NCBI RefSeq assembly: GCF_006442815.1 | Contig: NZ_VFVL01000022.1 | Location: 1-64,000, forward strand | Reading direction: 5' to 3' | DNA: 64,000 nucleotides | Source: Mesorhizobium sp. B2-4-3 | GTDB taxonomy: Bacteria; Pseudomonadota; Alphaproteobacteria; Rhizobiales; Rhizobiaceae | In this document: positions 16,213-25,418 of the stretch, piece after piece | Layout of the letters: the number at the start of each line of letters is the position of its first letter | Numbering within the stretch: position 1 is the stretch's first letter | Translations under genes and position numbers: made by a program | Notes under the pieces: generated by a model | What the model was told of the DNA's origin: nothing | What the model saw: only the letters and a program-made list of their open reading frames with translations | Databases searched by the model: none

Positions 16213-16827
16213 CTAAGCCGCCTTCTTCGCGAACGCCCAGACCATCAGCGGGTATTCCTCGTCGTTGCTCAAGTCCCGCCACACCCCATAGGCCCGCACC
16301 GGGCCGCCGATATGCGCCTTGGCGCAGGCTTTGTTGCCCCAGCCGAAGGCCTGCACGTCGTCTTCGCCAAAGCCGCCTTCGACCATCAGCTGCTTCAGCC
16401 CCGCGGGCGTCCAGCGGTTGTAGTCGTGCGGGCGGGCATGCACGCGAAACAGGAAGGGCGTCGCCACCATAGCCCAGCCGCCGGGCTTCACCATGGCATG
16501 GATGTTGGCCACCGCCGCCTGCGGGCGCTGCACATGCTCCAGCACCTGGTCGGCGATGACGATGGAATATTGCTCCTCGGTGCGATCCCGGCAGATGTCG
16601 AAGTCCGGGAAATCGACCGAGCGGTAGTCCGGACACAGCACCCGCCAATAGCGGTTCCAGCCCGGCGAGATCTCGATCACGTCGCGCGACTTGCGGTGGG
16701 CCGCTTCGAGGAAAACCGTGAAGGCTTCGATCTGGCGGATGCGCAGCCAGTTGCGATTGTCATAGCGAAGCAGTCGCTTCACGACGTGTTTGCCGCGATT
16801 TTTCAAGGCGCCGGCAAGGCTTGTCAT
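16213..16827 (-). CDS. SAM-dependent methyltransferase (class I), moron gene
   Basis: 204 aa from the ATG at 16827, with GAGGAGG upstream. VIEISPGW near residue 48 is a motif I-like SAM site, and YSIVIADQVLEHVQRPQ with MVKPGGWAMVATP are the motif II/III regions of Methyltransf_11-type enzymes. The substrate cannot be told; a polysaccharide or cell-surface target is common for phage-borne versions. The gene is antisense to the structural genes and bounded on both sides by family A repeat pairs, so it looks like independently inserted cargo. Confidence 0.78.
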   Translation of the reverse strand: MTSLAGALKNRGKHVVKRLLRYDNRNWLRIRQIEAFTVFLEAAHRKSRDVIEISPGWNRYWRVLCPDYRSVDFPDFDICRDRTEEQYSIVIADQVLEHVQRPQAAVANIHAMVKPGGWAMVATPFLFRVHARPHDYNRWTPAGLKQLMVEGGFGEDDVQAFGWGNKACAKAHIGGPVRAYGVWRDLSNDEEYPLMVWAFAKKAA

Positions 16828-16898
16828 TCTCGACCTCCTCCTGCCCGCCGCGATCGGTGTGTAGCACCGAGAAGTGCGCAAAAGATGACAAGAAAAGG

Positions 16899-17083
16899 TG
16901 ATGTCCCCCAAGTGAGGGAGATGCCCGGCAGGGCAGAAGGGGGCGCTGTCCCGCCGGCGCCTCCCGTATTCCTTTCTGATTTTCTTTGGCCAGGTTCGCT
17001 GGCCCAACTTCATCGCGAGGTCGGCGCTCCACGGCGCCCCCCTCTGTCCTGCCGGACATCTCCCCCACGAGGGGGGAGTTGGC
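16899..17083. repeat. family A palindromic repeat, inverted pair (unit 4)
   Basis: Direct copy about 16903-16950, inverted copy 17036-17082, between the methyltransferase promoter and the portal gene. Confidence 0.8.
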
Positions 17084-17120
17084 AGCTTCGACGCCCCGCC
17101 AAACCAAGCGAGACCCTCCC

Positions 17121-18938
17121 ATGACCGATTCCCGTGCCCGCGATATCCTGTCGCGACAGGCCGAACTCGAGACCGAACGCGCCGCCTACGAGCCCGTCTG
17201 GGAGGCGGTGGCGGAGTTCTGCGATCCGGATGCGCCCGACATCTGGTCGGGCCGCCGCACCAGCCGCGGCGACAGCCAGGCCGAGCGGCAGGAGCGTCGC
17301 GGCTCACGCGTCTACGCCAACACCATCAACTCGGCCGCGAACCGGCTGGCCGCGGGCCTCGAAAGCCTGATCATCCCGCAGTCGGAGAAATGGCACGGGC
17401 TGACCACCGCCGAGATGAACGACGAGGAGACCGACGAGGAGAAGGAATGGGCCGAGGCGCTCCGCGATTTCCTGTTCGCGCTGCGTTATTCCGCCAACTC
17501 CAACTTCGTGCCGGCGACGCAGGCGTGCCTCAGAAACGTCGTGCGCTACGGCCCGGCCTATCTCTACGCCGAGGAAGGTTTTGGCGGCACGCCGGTCCGC
17601 TATGCCTCGATCCCCGTGGCCGAGGGCTATCTGTCGCGCAACCGCTGGGGCCAGGTCGACATCTTCCATCGCCGCTACGAGCGCACCGCGCGCCAGGCGG
17701 CGCAACTGCTCGGCTACGAAAAGCTGCCCACGCGCATCAAGGCGCTCGTCGACGACCCCGCCAAATGCGAGGAGAAGATCTCGCTGATCCAGTGCGTCCA
17801 GCCGCGCGACGAGCGCCGCATGTACCGCAAGGGCGGCTTCTACCAGTATCTCGACCAGGCCTTCGCCTCCTACCACGTCATCGAGGACGAGGAGGAGATC
17901 GTGAAGGAGAGTGGTTTCCGCACCTTCCCGGTCTCGACCTTCAACTGGCGCCGCTACGAGGGCGACGCGTACGGCATCTCGCCGGCCATCGAGGCGCTGA
18001 CCACGGTGCGCGAGGAGAACGCCGTGCGCCGCTCGGGCCTGCGCGCCCTGCAGCAGATCACCGATCCGCCGACGGCCTCGAAAGCCAGGCTCGACTATGT
18101 GCCGGTGCTCAATCCGGGCGAGAATTATCCGGGCCTGATCGACGACAATGGCCGGCCGCTGATCCAGCCGATCGCCACCGGGCAGAACCCGAGCTACGCC
18201 TTCGACTATGCGGCGAGCCGGGCGGAGGAGATCCGCGACATGATGTTCGTCAACCTGTTCCAGACGCTGGTGCAAAACCCGCAGATGACCGCCACCGAGG
18301 CGCTGATCCGCCAGGAGGAGAAGGGCGCGCTGCTCGGGCCTTCCGGCTCGATCATCCAGGCCGGCTTTGCCGCCAATCTCGACCGCGAGCTGTCGATCCT
18401 CGAGGACAAGGGCCTCTACGACCAGGACAGCCGCTTCCGCCCGCCGCAGAGCCTGTCGGGCAAGGCGGTGCGGCCGACCTTCACCGGCCCGCTCGACGTG
18501 CTGCGCCGCTCGGCCGAAGCGCGCGACACCATCCAGGTGGTGACCACGGCCATGCAGATGGCGCAGTTCGATCCCGGCATCATGGACAATATCGATGGCG
18601 ACGAGGCGATCCGCGTCGTGCAGAGCGCCGGGCGCAGCCCGCAGCGCATTTTCCGGCGCAAGGACGAGGTGGAAGGTCTGCGCGGAGCGAGAGCCCAAGC
18701 GCAACAGGCGCAGGCCGGGATGGCGGCGATCGCCACCGCCGGCAAGGTGGCGAAGGACGCGGTGCCGGCGGCCGTCCAGGCGCGCGACAGCGGCCTGCTC
18801 GACAGCCTGCAGACGATGATGCAGGGCGCCCAGGCTGGCGGTGGCGCAGCTGGCGCTCCGGCCGGCGGCGCGCAAGGCGCGATGCCGGGTGGGCAGGGCG
18901 CCGGCTCCGCGGGCGGCGGCGCCAATGGTGGCGCATGA
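17121..18938 (+). CDS. phage portal (head-tail connector) protein
   Basis: 605 aa from the ATG at 17121. The sequence has typical podoviral connector features: N-terminal ERAAYEPVWEAVAEFCDP, RVYANTINSAANRLAAGL, a central FNWRRYEGDAYGISPAIEAL with ADP-like spacing, MTATEALIRQEEK and the LDVLRRSAEARD helix, ending in a Gly/Ala-rich tail (GGGAAGAPAGGAQGA). It forms the dodecameric ring between capsid and tail. Length fits the T7 gp8/Head-tail_con family with a longer tail. The last base overlaps the next start (ATGA). Confidence 0.92.
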   Translation: MTDSRARDILSRQAELETERAAYEPVWEAVAEFCDPDAPDIWSGRRTSRGDSQAERQERRGSRVYANTINSAANRLAAGLESLIIPQSEKWHGLTTAEMNDEETDEEKEWAEALRDFLFALRYSANSNFVPATQACLRNVVRYGPAYLYAEEGFGGTPVRYASIPVAEGYLSRNRWGQVDIFHRRYERTARQAAQLLGYEKLPTRIKALVDDPAKCEEKISLIQCVQPRDERRMYRKGGFYQYLDQAFASYHVIEDEEEIVKESGFRTFPVSTFNWRRYEGDAYGISPAIEALTTVREENAVRRSGLRALQQITDPPTASKARLDYVPVLNPGENYPGLIDDNGRPLIQPIATGQNPSYAFDYAASRAEEIRDMMFVNLFQTLVQNPQMTATEALIRQEEKGALLGPSGSIIQAGFAANLDRELSILEDKGLYDQDSRFRPPQSLSGKAVRPTFTGPLDVLRRSAEARDTIQVVTTAMQMAQFDPGIMDNIDGDEAIRVVQSAGRSPQRIFRRKDEVEGLRGARAQAQQAQAGMAAIATAGKVAKDAVPAAVQARDSGLLDSLQTMMQGAQAGGGAAGAPAGGAQGAMPGGQGAGSAGGGANGGA

Positions 18939-19258
18939 GCCGCAAACGCTTCGCCCGCCCCTCCGACGCCGGCGGCCCGCTCGCCGCCCGCGAGGCGCTG
19001 ACCAAGGCCTATCGCCGCGTCTTTTCCGGCGAGGATGGCGAGCTGGTGCTGGCCGACCTGACCGCCACGACGGGCTACTACCGCCGCCCCTCCTACGGCG
19101 ACTGGCTGGCCCGCACCAAGACGCCGGAGGGCTTCGAGCTGCACAGCGCGCTCTCCAACGCGCGCGCCGAAGTGGTGCAGCACATCATGGGGTTTCTCAC
19201 GCTGGAAGACGCCGACCTAGCGGCGCTGGAGAAAGCGGCGCGGGCGGAGGAGAGGTGA
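18935..19258 (+). CDS. Bbp19-like phage protein
   Basis: 107 aa. The ATG overlaps the portal stop. REALTKAYRRVFSGEDGELVLADL resembles Bbp19-like phage proteins (named from a Bordetella phage), and the rest is helical. Such genes normally follow the portal in podoviral clusters. Exact role not established. Confidence 0.72.
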   Translation: MSRKRFARPSDAGGPLAAREALTKAYRRVFSGEDGELVLADLTATTGYYRRPSYGDWLARTKTPEGFELHSALSNARAEVVQHIMGFLTLEDADLAALEKAARAEER

Positions 19259-19269
19259 GGCGCTGAAGC

Positions 19270-19462
19270 CGCCAATCTCCCCCCTCGTGGGGGAGATGCC
19301 CGGCAGGGCAGAGGCGGGCGCTGTCCCGCCGGCCTTGCCGTGTTTTCTCAACACCATTGGCCGGAATTCTTGGTTGAATCCCATCCTGACCCGATCACCG
19401 TCGGCACTCTACGGCGCCCCCCTCTGTCCTGCCGGACATCTCCCCCACGAGGGGGGAGATCA
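19270..19462. repeat. family A palindromic repeat, inverted pair (unit 5)
   Basis: Direct copy 19272-19322, inverted copy 19415-19460, between the Bbp19-like gene and carrier/toxin copy 2. Confidence 0.8.
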
Positions 19463-19615
19463 GCTGTCGCGCGCGTCGCGCCCTGACGAGCATCCTCGCT
19501 CCTTTCACCATCCGCGCCTCGACCAGAACCCGCCACTCGCACCACCGAACCGGCCGCCACCTTGGCAGCCCGTCGCTGCGCGCTCCCCAAAACCGCCCGG
19601 CCAGGAAACAGCCAA

Positions 19616-22276
19616 ATGGTCCACATCATCCCCCTGTTCGTCGGCGAGCGCCGGCTCGACACCGGCAACGTGGTGCAATATCCGGACTCCTCGCCGGTCG
19701 GCGAGCCGGTCCAGCAATTCGGCGACCGGTGGCAGGCAGCCGCCGAGCGCTACGAGCAGCGCAAGGCGCAGCAGCAGGCCTTCGACACCGAGATTGCCGC
19801 GCGCCGGCTGAACGGCGAGCTCGCCCAGGCCGAGGGCGAGGCCGTGGCCAATTCCCCTGCCGACGGCGGCGGCCTGCACGAAGCCATGTACGGCCAGGTC
19901 GATCCGTACACCGGCCAGGTGGTGAAGACCGGCCAGTTCGACACGCTGTTCGGCAATTTCCTGAAGCAGGTGCCGCCCGAGCTGCGCGCCGGTCTCGCCG
20001 GCCGCAAGGAAGCGCTGCGCGAGGCGGGCGCGATACGCATGGCGCTGCAGCAAAATCAGCGCCGCAAGCAATATGAGCAGGACCAGGTGGCGGAGGTCCA
20101 CACCGCCGAGCTCAGCAACATCGCACGAAGCGACCCGAACGACACCGCGGCCTTCGATGCCTCCCGGCAGGCCGGCCTCGACCTCCTCGCCAAGATGGAC
20201 CTCGACCCGCAGATCAGGCTGCAGGCCGAAGCCGACTGGCGCGCCAGCACGGCGAAGGCGCGAATGCAGGCGCTGATCGCCCAGGACCCGCGCCGCGCCG
20301 CCGAGATGCTGAGCGCCGGACCGGTCGCCAGCGACGGCATGGGCGAGACTGTGCGGATGCAACTCGGTGCCGGGGCTCGGGATGAAAAAGCCGCAGCAAA
20401 CGGCCAAAAAACACCGGATGAAATGGTGGCGCAGGCGTTTGGCGAACGGCCGTCGGGGGGTGGCCCGTCAACTATACCTTTCGATACCATCACGTACCTG
20501 AAACCCGGCGATATCGCGGCGCTGAAGGCTCAAGCCAACAACGCAACCGCGACCCAGATGGTCGGTGCCAATGCGCGGGTCATGCTTGCCGAGCAGAGTG
20601 CGCCGGCGGTCATCGCCGCTACCGGCAAATATCCTGAGGAGGAAGAACCGACCGCGCAGGACTTCGTCAAGGTCTACGGCGCCGACGAGGGTTCGAACCG
20701 CTTCGAGCATTTCCGGATCACCACCGGCGTCGCCAAAGCCGTCTCCGACATGCATGCGGCATCGAACCAGGCGATCCATGCCGAGCTCCTGCACTCCAGG
20801 CCCAGGCCCGGCAGTTCACTGGAAGCGCACGAGCGCCACGAGATCAAGACCGGCGCCGCCCAGCTGATCATGGCCGCCCGCGACGCCGATCCCGTCGCCT
20901 ACGTCAGCCAACTGTTTCGGGGCGACGCTCCGGACTGGAGCAAGGTCAAAACGCCCGAGGAATTACAGGCGGCCGTCAACTGGGCGGGAGCAGCCCAACA
21001 GCAACTGGGTTTCGATAAAAGATTGCCGTTGCCTTGGGATTTTGCTGACCGGCAGGCTGCGGAATACATCGACCCGAGCAAGCCCTTCAACCAGCGTCTT
21101 GCCGAGTTGAGCTCGCTTGTCCTGGCGGTTCGGGATCCAGGCGCGCGCAGGGCAATTACCAAGCAAATCGCGCTGCTGGCGGAAGCCCGGTGGCGAGCGA
21201 GGGCCGCCCAGGATCCGAACATCACGCCCGAGTTGTTGGAAGCGCAGGTTACCGCGCTCAAGAGGGGGCTGGATTGGATCGGAGAGCATCCTGCCCGAGC
21301 CCAGTACAGCACCATGTCGTGGCTGCAGCAAGCCGGCGTGGCATTCGGTGATATCGGCCGAACCGTTGCCAAGGGTGCGGCCGCTGGAGGCGCGGACGGT
21401 CTGGTCGCGAAGCTGACCCCTTCGCAGGCGGGCGAAAGCTACGAGCAGCGTCGGGCGCGCGAGCAAGCTGAGACGGAGGATGCGGAGGATCGGGCCGGCT
21501 CCGCCGGTTGGGCGGCCGAGGCCCTTGGCGCCGGCTTGTCCGGCTACGGCGCCGCACAGGGCCTATTTGGTTTACTGGGCCGAGCAGGAATCGGCGCGGC
21601 GGAAGGCGGTGGCCTGGCCGGCCTCGGCACACGCACAGCCGTTGGAGCCGCCACCGGCGGCGCATACGGCGGGGGATACGCCTATAACACCGATGAAAGC
21701 ATTCCCGAGGGGGTACTCACCGGCGCGGTTGGGGGTGCCGGCCTTAATGTTCTTGCCGAGGGGATCGGCGCGATTGGCCGGCAAGTGGTGGCCCGAGTCG
21801 CAAGACGAACGGCCCCTTCCGCCAGTTTAAGCTCGGCGGATGAGCCCTCTGCTTGGGGCGGCAAAAGTGGTAAGCTGGCAATCTCGGTAGATGACGTTCT
21901 TTCTGATGGTGGAGACTTTCAGAAAGGTACAGAGGATTTACGCAAGCTTCGCTGGGATTACCCGTCAGGCAGTTTCTCGATATCAGATTGGACAGGCTAT
22001 TCGGCGTTAGTTCCGAAGCCAAAAGGACCGTTCAGATTGCCAGAGGACATGGAATACGATGGTGCGAGAGGAGCTGCCGATAAAGCCAACCGCATTTTAC
22101 GCCGCAAACAAGGGCTTGTTGGGGAGCCCGTGGATGTGCATGAAATCCATCCAGTGAAGTTTGGGGGCAGTCCAACCGATCCAGCGAACAAGATCGTCCT
22201 GCCTCGTGATATTCATCAGAATCAGGTTACACCGTGGTGGAACCAGTTGTTAAAAGATTTACGAGGAAAGAAGTGA
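19616..22276 (+). CDS. phage ejection-type carrier protein with C-terminal HNH toxin domain (copy 2)
   Basis: 886 aa. Residues 1-260 are almost the same as copy 3 in protein and DNA (MVHIIPLFVGERRLDTGN; LNGELAQAE; KMDLDPQIRLQAEADWRAS). A second shared stretch runs near 380-470. Residues ~650-745 are Gly/Ala-rich with hydrophobic runs that could contact membranes. The C-terminus from about 780 is an HNH/WHH-type nuclease domain: HEIHPVKFGG at 842-851, an Asn near 858, His at 867, and a WW pair. The stop overlaps the SUKH gene. Nuclease-toxin function follows from the domain family plus immunity gene; delivery by a phage particle is an inference. Confidence 0.75.
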   Translation: MVHIIPLFVGERRLDTGNVVQYPDSSPVGEPVQQFGDRWQAAAERYEQRKAQQQAFDTEIAARRLNGELAQAEGEAVANSPADGGGLHEAMYGQVDPYTGQVVKTGQFDTLFGNFLKQVPPELRAGLAGRKEALREAGAIRMALQQNQRRKQYEQDQVAEVHTAELSNIARSDPNDTAAFDASRQAGLDLLAKMDLDPQIRLQAEADWRASTAKARMQALIAQDPRRAAEMLSAGPVASDGMGETVRMQLGAGARDEKAAANGQKTPDEMVAQAFGERPSGGGPSTIPFDTITYLKPGDIAALKAQANNATATQMVGANARVMLAEQSAPAVIAATGKYPEEEEPTAQDFVKVYGADEGSNRFEHFRITTGVAKAVSDMHAASNQAIHAELLHSRPRPGSSLEAHERHEIKTGAAQLIMAARDADPVAYVSQLFRGDAPDWSKVKTPEELQAAVNWAGAAQQQLGFDKRLPLPWDFADRQAAEYIDPSKPFNQRLAELSSLVLAVRDPGARRAITKQIALLAEARWRARAAQDPNITPELLEAQVTALKRGLDWIGEHPARAQYSTMSWLQQAGVAFGDIGRTVAKGAAAGGADGLVAKLTPSQAGESYEQRRAREQAETEDAEDRAGSAGWAAEALGAGLSGYGAAQGLFGLLGRAGIGAAEGGGLAGLGTRTAVGAATGGAYGGGYAYNTDESIPEGVLTGAVGGAGLNVLAEGIGAIGRQVVARVARRTAPSASLSSADEPSAWGGKSGKLAISVDDVLSDGGDFQKGTEDLRKLRWDYPSGSFSISDWTGYSALVPKPKGPFRLPEDMEYDGARGAADKANRILRRKQGLVGEPVDVHEIHPVKFGGSPTDPANKIVLPRDIHQNQVTPWWNQLLKDLRGKK

Positions 22277-22668
22277 TGTATTTCCTAACAGAGGGGCAAC
22301 TTAACGAGCCGGCCCAGTCTCTAGTCGTCGATGAATTGTCTGCGATATTAGGAGTCCAATTGCCCGAAGATTATATTGATTTCCTTAAGAAGCATAATGG
22401 GGGGGAAGGTTTTATCAATGATAACTACATAATATTTTTCAAAGCAGAAGAATTGGTTGATTTTAACAGAGAATATGAGGTAGAAAAATATGCACCTGGT
22501 ATTCTCTTGTTCGCGTCTAACGGAGGAGGTGAAGGATATGGCTTTGACACTCAAGATCCAGATATGCCAATCGTGCGCGTTCCTTTCGTCGGTATGAACA
22601 GGAAGTTAGCTTTGAAAACGGCGCGTAACATAGCCGATTTATTTTCTCGATTGGCGAAATCAAAATGA
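22276..22668 (+). CDS. SUKH (SMI1/KNR4) family immunity protein
   Basis: 130 aa from the ATG at 22276, one base inside the toxin stop, with GAGGAAAG upstream. LPEDYIDFLKKHNGGEGF near residues 34-51 is the SUKH signature, followed by IIFFKAEELVDFN and FASNGGGEGYGFD. SUKH proteins are the commonest immunity proteins of bacterial polymorphic nuclease toxins and bind the toxin directly. The gene is markedly AT-rich compared with the carrier body, suggesting that toxin tip and immunity gene arrived as one transferred cassette. Confidence 0.85.
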   Translation: MYFLTEGQLNEPAQSLVVDELSAILGVQLPEDYIDFLKKHNGGEGFINDNYIIFFKAEELVDFNREYEVEKYAPGILLFASNGGGEGYGFDTQDPDMPIVRVPFVGMNRKLALKTARNIADLFSRLAKSK

Positions 22669-22856
22669 GCGACAAAAATGGACATTCGCGCCGCAAGGGC
22701 ATGGAACTATTTGAGATTACCCCGGTCATCATTGGCGGTGATCCAGTCAGTCTGGAGAACAAAATCTGGGTGACCAGGCAAGAGCATTTTGAATTGGTGC
22801 GCTTTTGGAATCGAACTATCGGGGATTTGCGTAAGGCGGCGCGAGCAAAAGAGTAG
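22665..22856 (+). CDS. 63-aa protein resembling a degenerate HNH toxin domain
   Basis: It overlaps the SUKH gene by 4 nt (ATGA), making a three-gene coupled cassette. FEITPVIIGGDPVSLENKIW aligns with HEIHPVKFGGSPTDPANKI of the upstream toxin tip, and RFWNRTIGDLRKA with PWWNQLLKDLRGK. Both histidines of the HEIH motif are replaced (F and T). It is too small and too altered to be an active HNH nuclease. It may bind toxin or SUKH protein as a decoy or regulator, or be a relic kept in frame. Confidence 0.6.
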   Translation: MSDKNGHSRRKGMELFEITPVIIGGDPVSLENKIWVTRQEHFELVRFWNRTIGDLRKAARAKE

Positions 22857-23147
22857 GCGGGTGAGTTTCCTTTCTCCTCGTCAGGCTGATTTATCATCCG
22901 CAGGCGTTGAAAAGGTTCGCAGTGGGAACCTTTCCCTTCTCCTGGTGAAAACGATACGGTGGTTAGCCGTGCTGGGGGCGCCGAGCCCGGCTACCAGCAA
23001 TGCGTAGGCTACAAGCAGCCGCTGTTCCTCGGCGGTGCGGACACGGCTGGGCGTGTGAACTAGAAGGTCGGAGCCTTTCAGTGGTGTCAAAAGACCGGCC
23101 GCTCAGAAATTTTCGAAGGCATCCGAAGATAAACGAAGGGGGATTAC

Positions 23148-23465
23148 ATGGGTGCAGGTTCCGCCGCGATGCTGCTCGGGGCTCTGGTTCCGATGTTTTT
23201 GCTGAGCCGCTTATTCCTATGGACTACAAAGCGTTGGAATGGTGGCGTGCTGCGCCTGTTGCTGGTGCATATTATTTGCGGCGCGCTCGCCGTCGTCGCG
23301 TCCGCTTACGGTTACTCACACAACGGGGCACCAGATTGGTCTCACAGCCCTGTATACGTTATTGCTCAGTTGATCTGGCTGATTGTGGATTTCCTTCGCG
23401 GCCGCCGCCGGCAAAGCCAGCCTGCAAGCTGTCGGCGCTCGGACCACGGGTATCTCAACGTTTGA
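23148..23465 (+). CDS. small membrane protein
   Basis: 105 aa, with AAGGGGGA upstream of the ATG. Three hydrophobic segments (about residues 5-22, 33-52, 68-85) and a basic C-terminus (RGRRRQSQPASCRRS). It follows the copy 2 toxin cassette and may be a membrane-type immunity protein or unrelated; no family recognised. Confidence 0.45.
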   Translation: MGAGSAAMLLGALVPMFLLSRLFLWTTKRWNGGVLRLLLVHIICGALAVVASAYGYSHNGAPDWSHSPVYVIAQLIWLIVDFLRGRRRQSQPASCRRSDHGYLNV

Positions 23466-23481
23466 ATTGATCCTTTAGCCA

Positions 23482-23958
23482 ATGGACAACCTCCCAGAGC
23501 CAGATTTCAACAGCGTCACGCGCTTGCCTCCTGCTGGTGTCAGCACCGGAGACGACGACCTCGATTCCGCCCTGGCCGAAGCCCGTCAATATCTTGAGTT
23601 TTACAACTGGGTCCTATCCATTAAAGGCGAGTATCTTGGGTATGCAGCCGAGGGAATAATCTACATCTTCCTTTTCGAAATAGAGCCTGGGCGGCCCGAG
23701 GTGAACCGATGGATTTGGGTAATCGTTGGCGATGTGCCGCCGACATATATCCCGGCTGATGACGCCGCTACGCCTTTCGAAGCTCTTGATGGCTACATTG
23801 GTGCCCTTGAGGAATGGGTCGAGGCGGCGCGGCAAGGGAAGTCGGTGGCGAAATTGATACCTGTCAACGTCGATGCAACTCCCGCCAACGCGGAAATGCT
23901 GGCTGGCCGTCTCAAATTCCTCGACGAGAGGATTTTACCGGAACTCAAAGGTAATTGA
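23482..23958 (+). CDS. conserved hypothetical cytoplasmic protein
   Basis: 158 aa. The core contains EGIIYIFLFEIEPGRPEVNRW followed by VIVGDVPPTYI and a helical EALDGYIGALEEWVEAARQGK, which looks like a well-conserved soluble alpha/beta family. It ends acidic. The position after a toxin/immunity cassette suggests another immunity gene, but neither the family name nor a toxin partner can be given. Confidence 0.55.
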   Translation: MDNLPEPDFNSVTRLPPAGVSTGDDDLDSALAEARQYLEFYNWVLSIKGEYLGYAAEGIIYIFLFEIEPGRPEVNRWIWVIVGDVPPTYIPADDAATPFEALDGYIGALEEWVEAARQGKSVAKLIPVNVDATPANAEMLAGRLKFLDERILPELKGN

Positions 23959-24124
23959 GCGATGTCGGCCTTCTTGAGCCCTTGGGGCCGACCGGCCGAA
24001 TGAAAGTGCTCTCGCGCAATGCCGATGATCCGGTCGAATTGCGTTGACAGTGCACTATTTAGCTTCCCCGGAACGCCCGCGTTCTGGGGTGGTGCGGCGC
24101 CGAAATCAAGAGTGGTATCCTAGT

Positions 24125-24541
24125 CTACGGGGCACATCCAACGTCGACGAGTGTAAATCGTGTTTGGTCGCCATCATCGGTCCGAACGGTATAGAACGCA
24201 TTGGGGTCTGTTTCGGCGGGGCGCCAAGTGAAGTCCTTGACGAAATCCTCATCGGTTAGAAACATATACGACCTGCTGGGACCGTAGATGAAAGCGTGCT
24301 CGCCTTCATTTTCGCCCTTCAACTCAGCCGCCGCAGCTGGTTGCAACTGATCCTTCTCCATCGTGAAGAAGGCTTTGCCGAAGCCTTGCCGGATGACGGT
24401 TGTCAGCGCGCCCGACTCGAGTGATTTGAAGAGCACGCCCCTCGGACAGCTTAGAGCTTCCAGCGGATTCGAGTCGTCCGCCTGCGCCGCGCTACACGGC
24501 AACGCAAGTAGAACCGCCGCAGTGATAATGAGCGAACGCAA
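24125..24541 (-). CDS. periplasmic paralogue 1 of a tandem triplet
   Basis: 138 aa read from a TTG start at 24541 with GGAGG upstream; no better ATG exists. A signal peptide (MRSLIITAAVLLALPCSAAQA) precedes a domain with SCPRGVLFKSLESG, EHAFIYGPSRSYMFL and a terminal DVGCAP, so one disulfide is likely. About half identical to the two genes upstream. Function unknown; soluble and exported. Confidence 0.65.
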   Translation of the reverse strand: MRSLIITAAVLLALPCSAAQADDSNPLEALSCPRGVLFKSLESGALTTVIRQGFGKAFFTMEKDQLQPAAAAELKGENEGEHAFIYGPSRSYMFLTDEDFVKDFTWRPAETDPNAFYTVRTDDGDQTRFTLVDVGCAP

Positions 24542-24555
24542 TTATGCCTCCTACG

Positions 24556-24975
24556 CTAAGGGGCGCACCCGATATCGACGAAATTGAGTAGCGCTTCGTT
24601 CCCATCATCGTCCCGAAGGGTATAGAATGCATGGTATTCGGTCTCAGCTGGCCGCCATTCGAAATCCTTGACGACATCCCGGTCCACCGCGAACATATAA
24701 GAACGCATCGGGCCGTAGATGAAGCCATGCTCGCCTTCCTTCGTCAGAATCTCTGCGGCAGTGGCTCCCTGTAGGCGATGCTTGTCCTCCGTGAAGACGG
24801 CTTTGCCTTGACCTTGTCGGACAACGGTTACAACAATTCCTGACCTGATCTCCTTGAAGAGCACGCCCCTTGGGCAGCTTTTCGACAGAGCTTCTGGCTG
24901 ATCCAGGTCATCCGAACGGGCTGCGCCGGATAGCAAGGCGAGCATCGCAGCTGCGGCGAGAATAAGCGAGCGCAA
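24556..24975 (-). CDS. periplasmic paralogue 2 of a tandem triplet
   Basis: 139 aa, TTG start with GGAGG six nt upstream. The same layout as its neighbours: signal peptide, KSCPRGVLFKEI, GEHGFIYGPMRSYMFAVD, VKDFEWRPAET, DIGCAP. The gap to the next copy is 14-24 bp on each side, so the three form one operon produced by tandem duplication. Confidence 0.68.
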   Translation of the reverse strand: MRSLILAAAAMLALLSGAARSDDLDQPEALSKSCPRGVLFKEIRSGIVVTVVRQGQGKAVFTEDKHRLQGATAAEILTKEGEHGFIYGPMRSYMFAVDRDVVKDFEWRPAETEYHAFYTLRDDDGNEALLNFVDIGCAP

Positions 24976-24998
24976 TTGTTACCTCCTATGGGGACGCG

Positions 24999-25418
24999 CT
25001 AGCGGACACACCCAATATCCTGAAGGGTAAAGTCCACGTCGCTGCCGTCATCCGTGCGGACGGTGTAGAATGTCGTGGATGCGGTTTCGGCAGGCCGCCA
25101 TTTGAAGTCTTTGACGATCTTCGGCTCTACCGCGAACATATAAGAGAGCATCGGGCCGGCGATGAATCCATGCTCGCCGTCTTTCGTCACCAGCTCTGCC
25201 GCCGTTGCCGCCTGCCGGTGGCTGCAATCATCCGAGAAGCATGCCTCACCGAAGCCTTGTCTGATTACGGTCACGACAACTCCTGACTCGAACGCTTTAA
25301 AGAGGACGCCCTTGGGGCAGCTTTTGAACAAAGCTTCCGGTTGATCCAGATCGTCCGCTCGAGCCGCTCCGCACGGCAACGCAAGCATCGCCATCGCGAC
25401 GAGAATTAGCGAGCGCAA
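24999..25418 (-). CDS. periplasmic paralogue 3 of a tandem triplet
   Basis: 139 aa, first gene of the triplet operon, TTG start with AGAGG upstream. The signal peptide ends at CGAARA; the mature domain keeps KSCPKGVLFKAFESG, GEHGFIAGPMLSYMFAVE and IGCVR, and has one extra cysteine pair (ACFSDDC). The variation between copies could reflect recognition of different partners, but no function is known. Confidence 0.68.
   Translation of the reverse strand: MRSLILVAMAMLALPCGAARADDLDQPEALFKSCPKGVLFKAFESGVVVTVIRQGFGEACFSDDCSHRQAATAAELVTKDGEHGFIAGPMLSYMFAVEPKIVKDFKWRPAETASTTFYTVRTDDGSDVDFTLQDIGCVR

Noticed and set aside
17304..18875. 523-aa minus-strand ORF and 622-aa alternate plus frame over the portal
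   Set aside because: Both are frame shadows of the portal gene; only the last ~107 codons of the plus frame (18935-19258) are a real gene.
24044..24259. 71-aa plus-strand ORF
   Set aside because: It is antisense to the well-supported periplasmic paralogue and lacks a ribosome-binding site.
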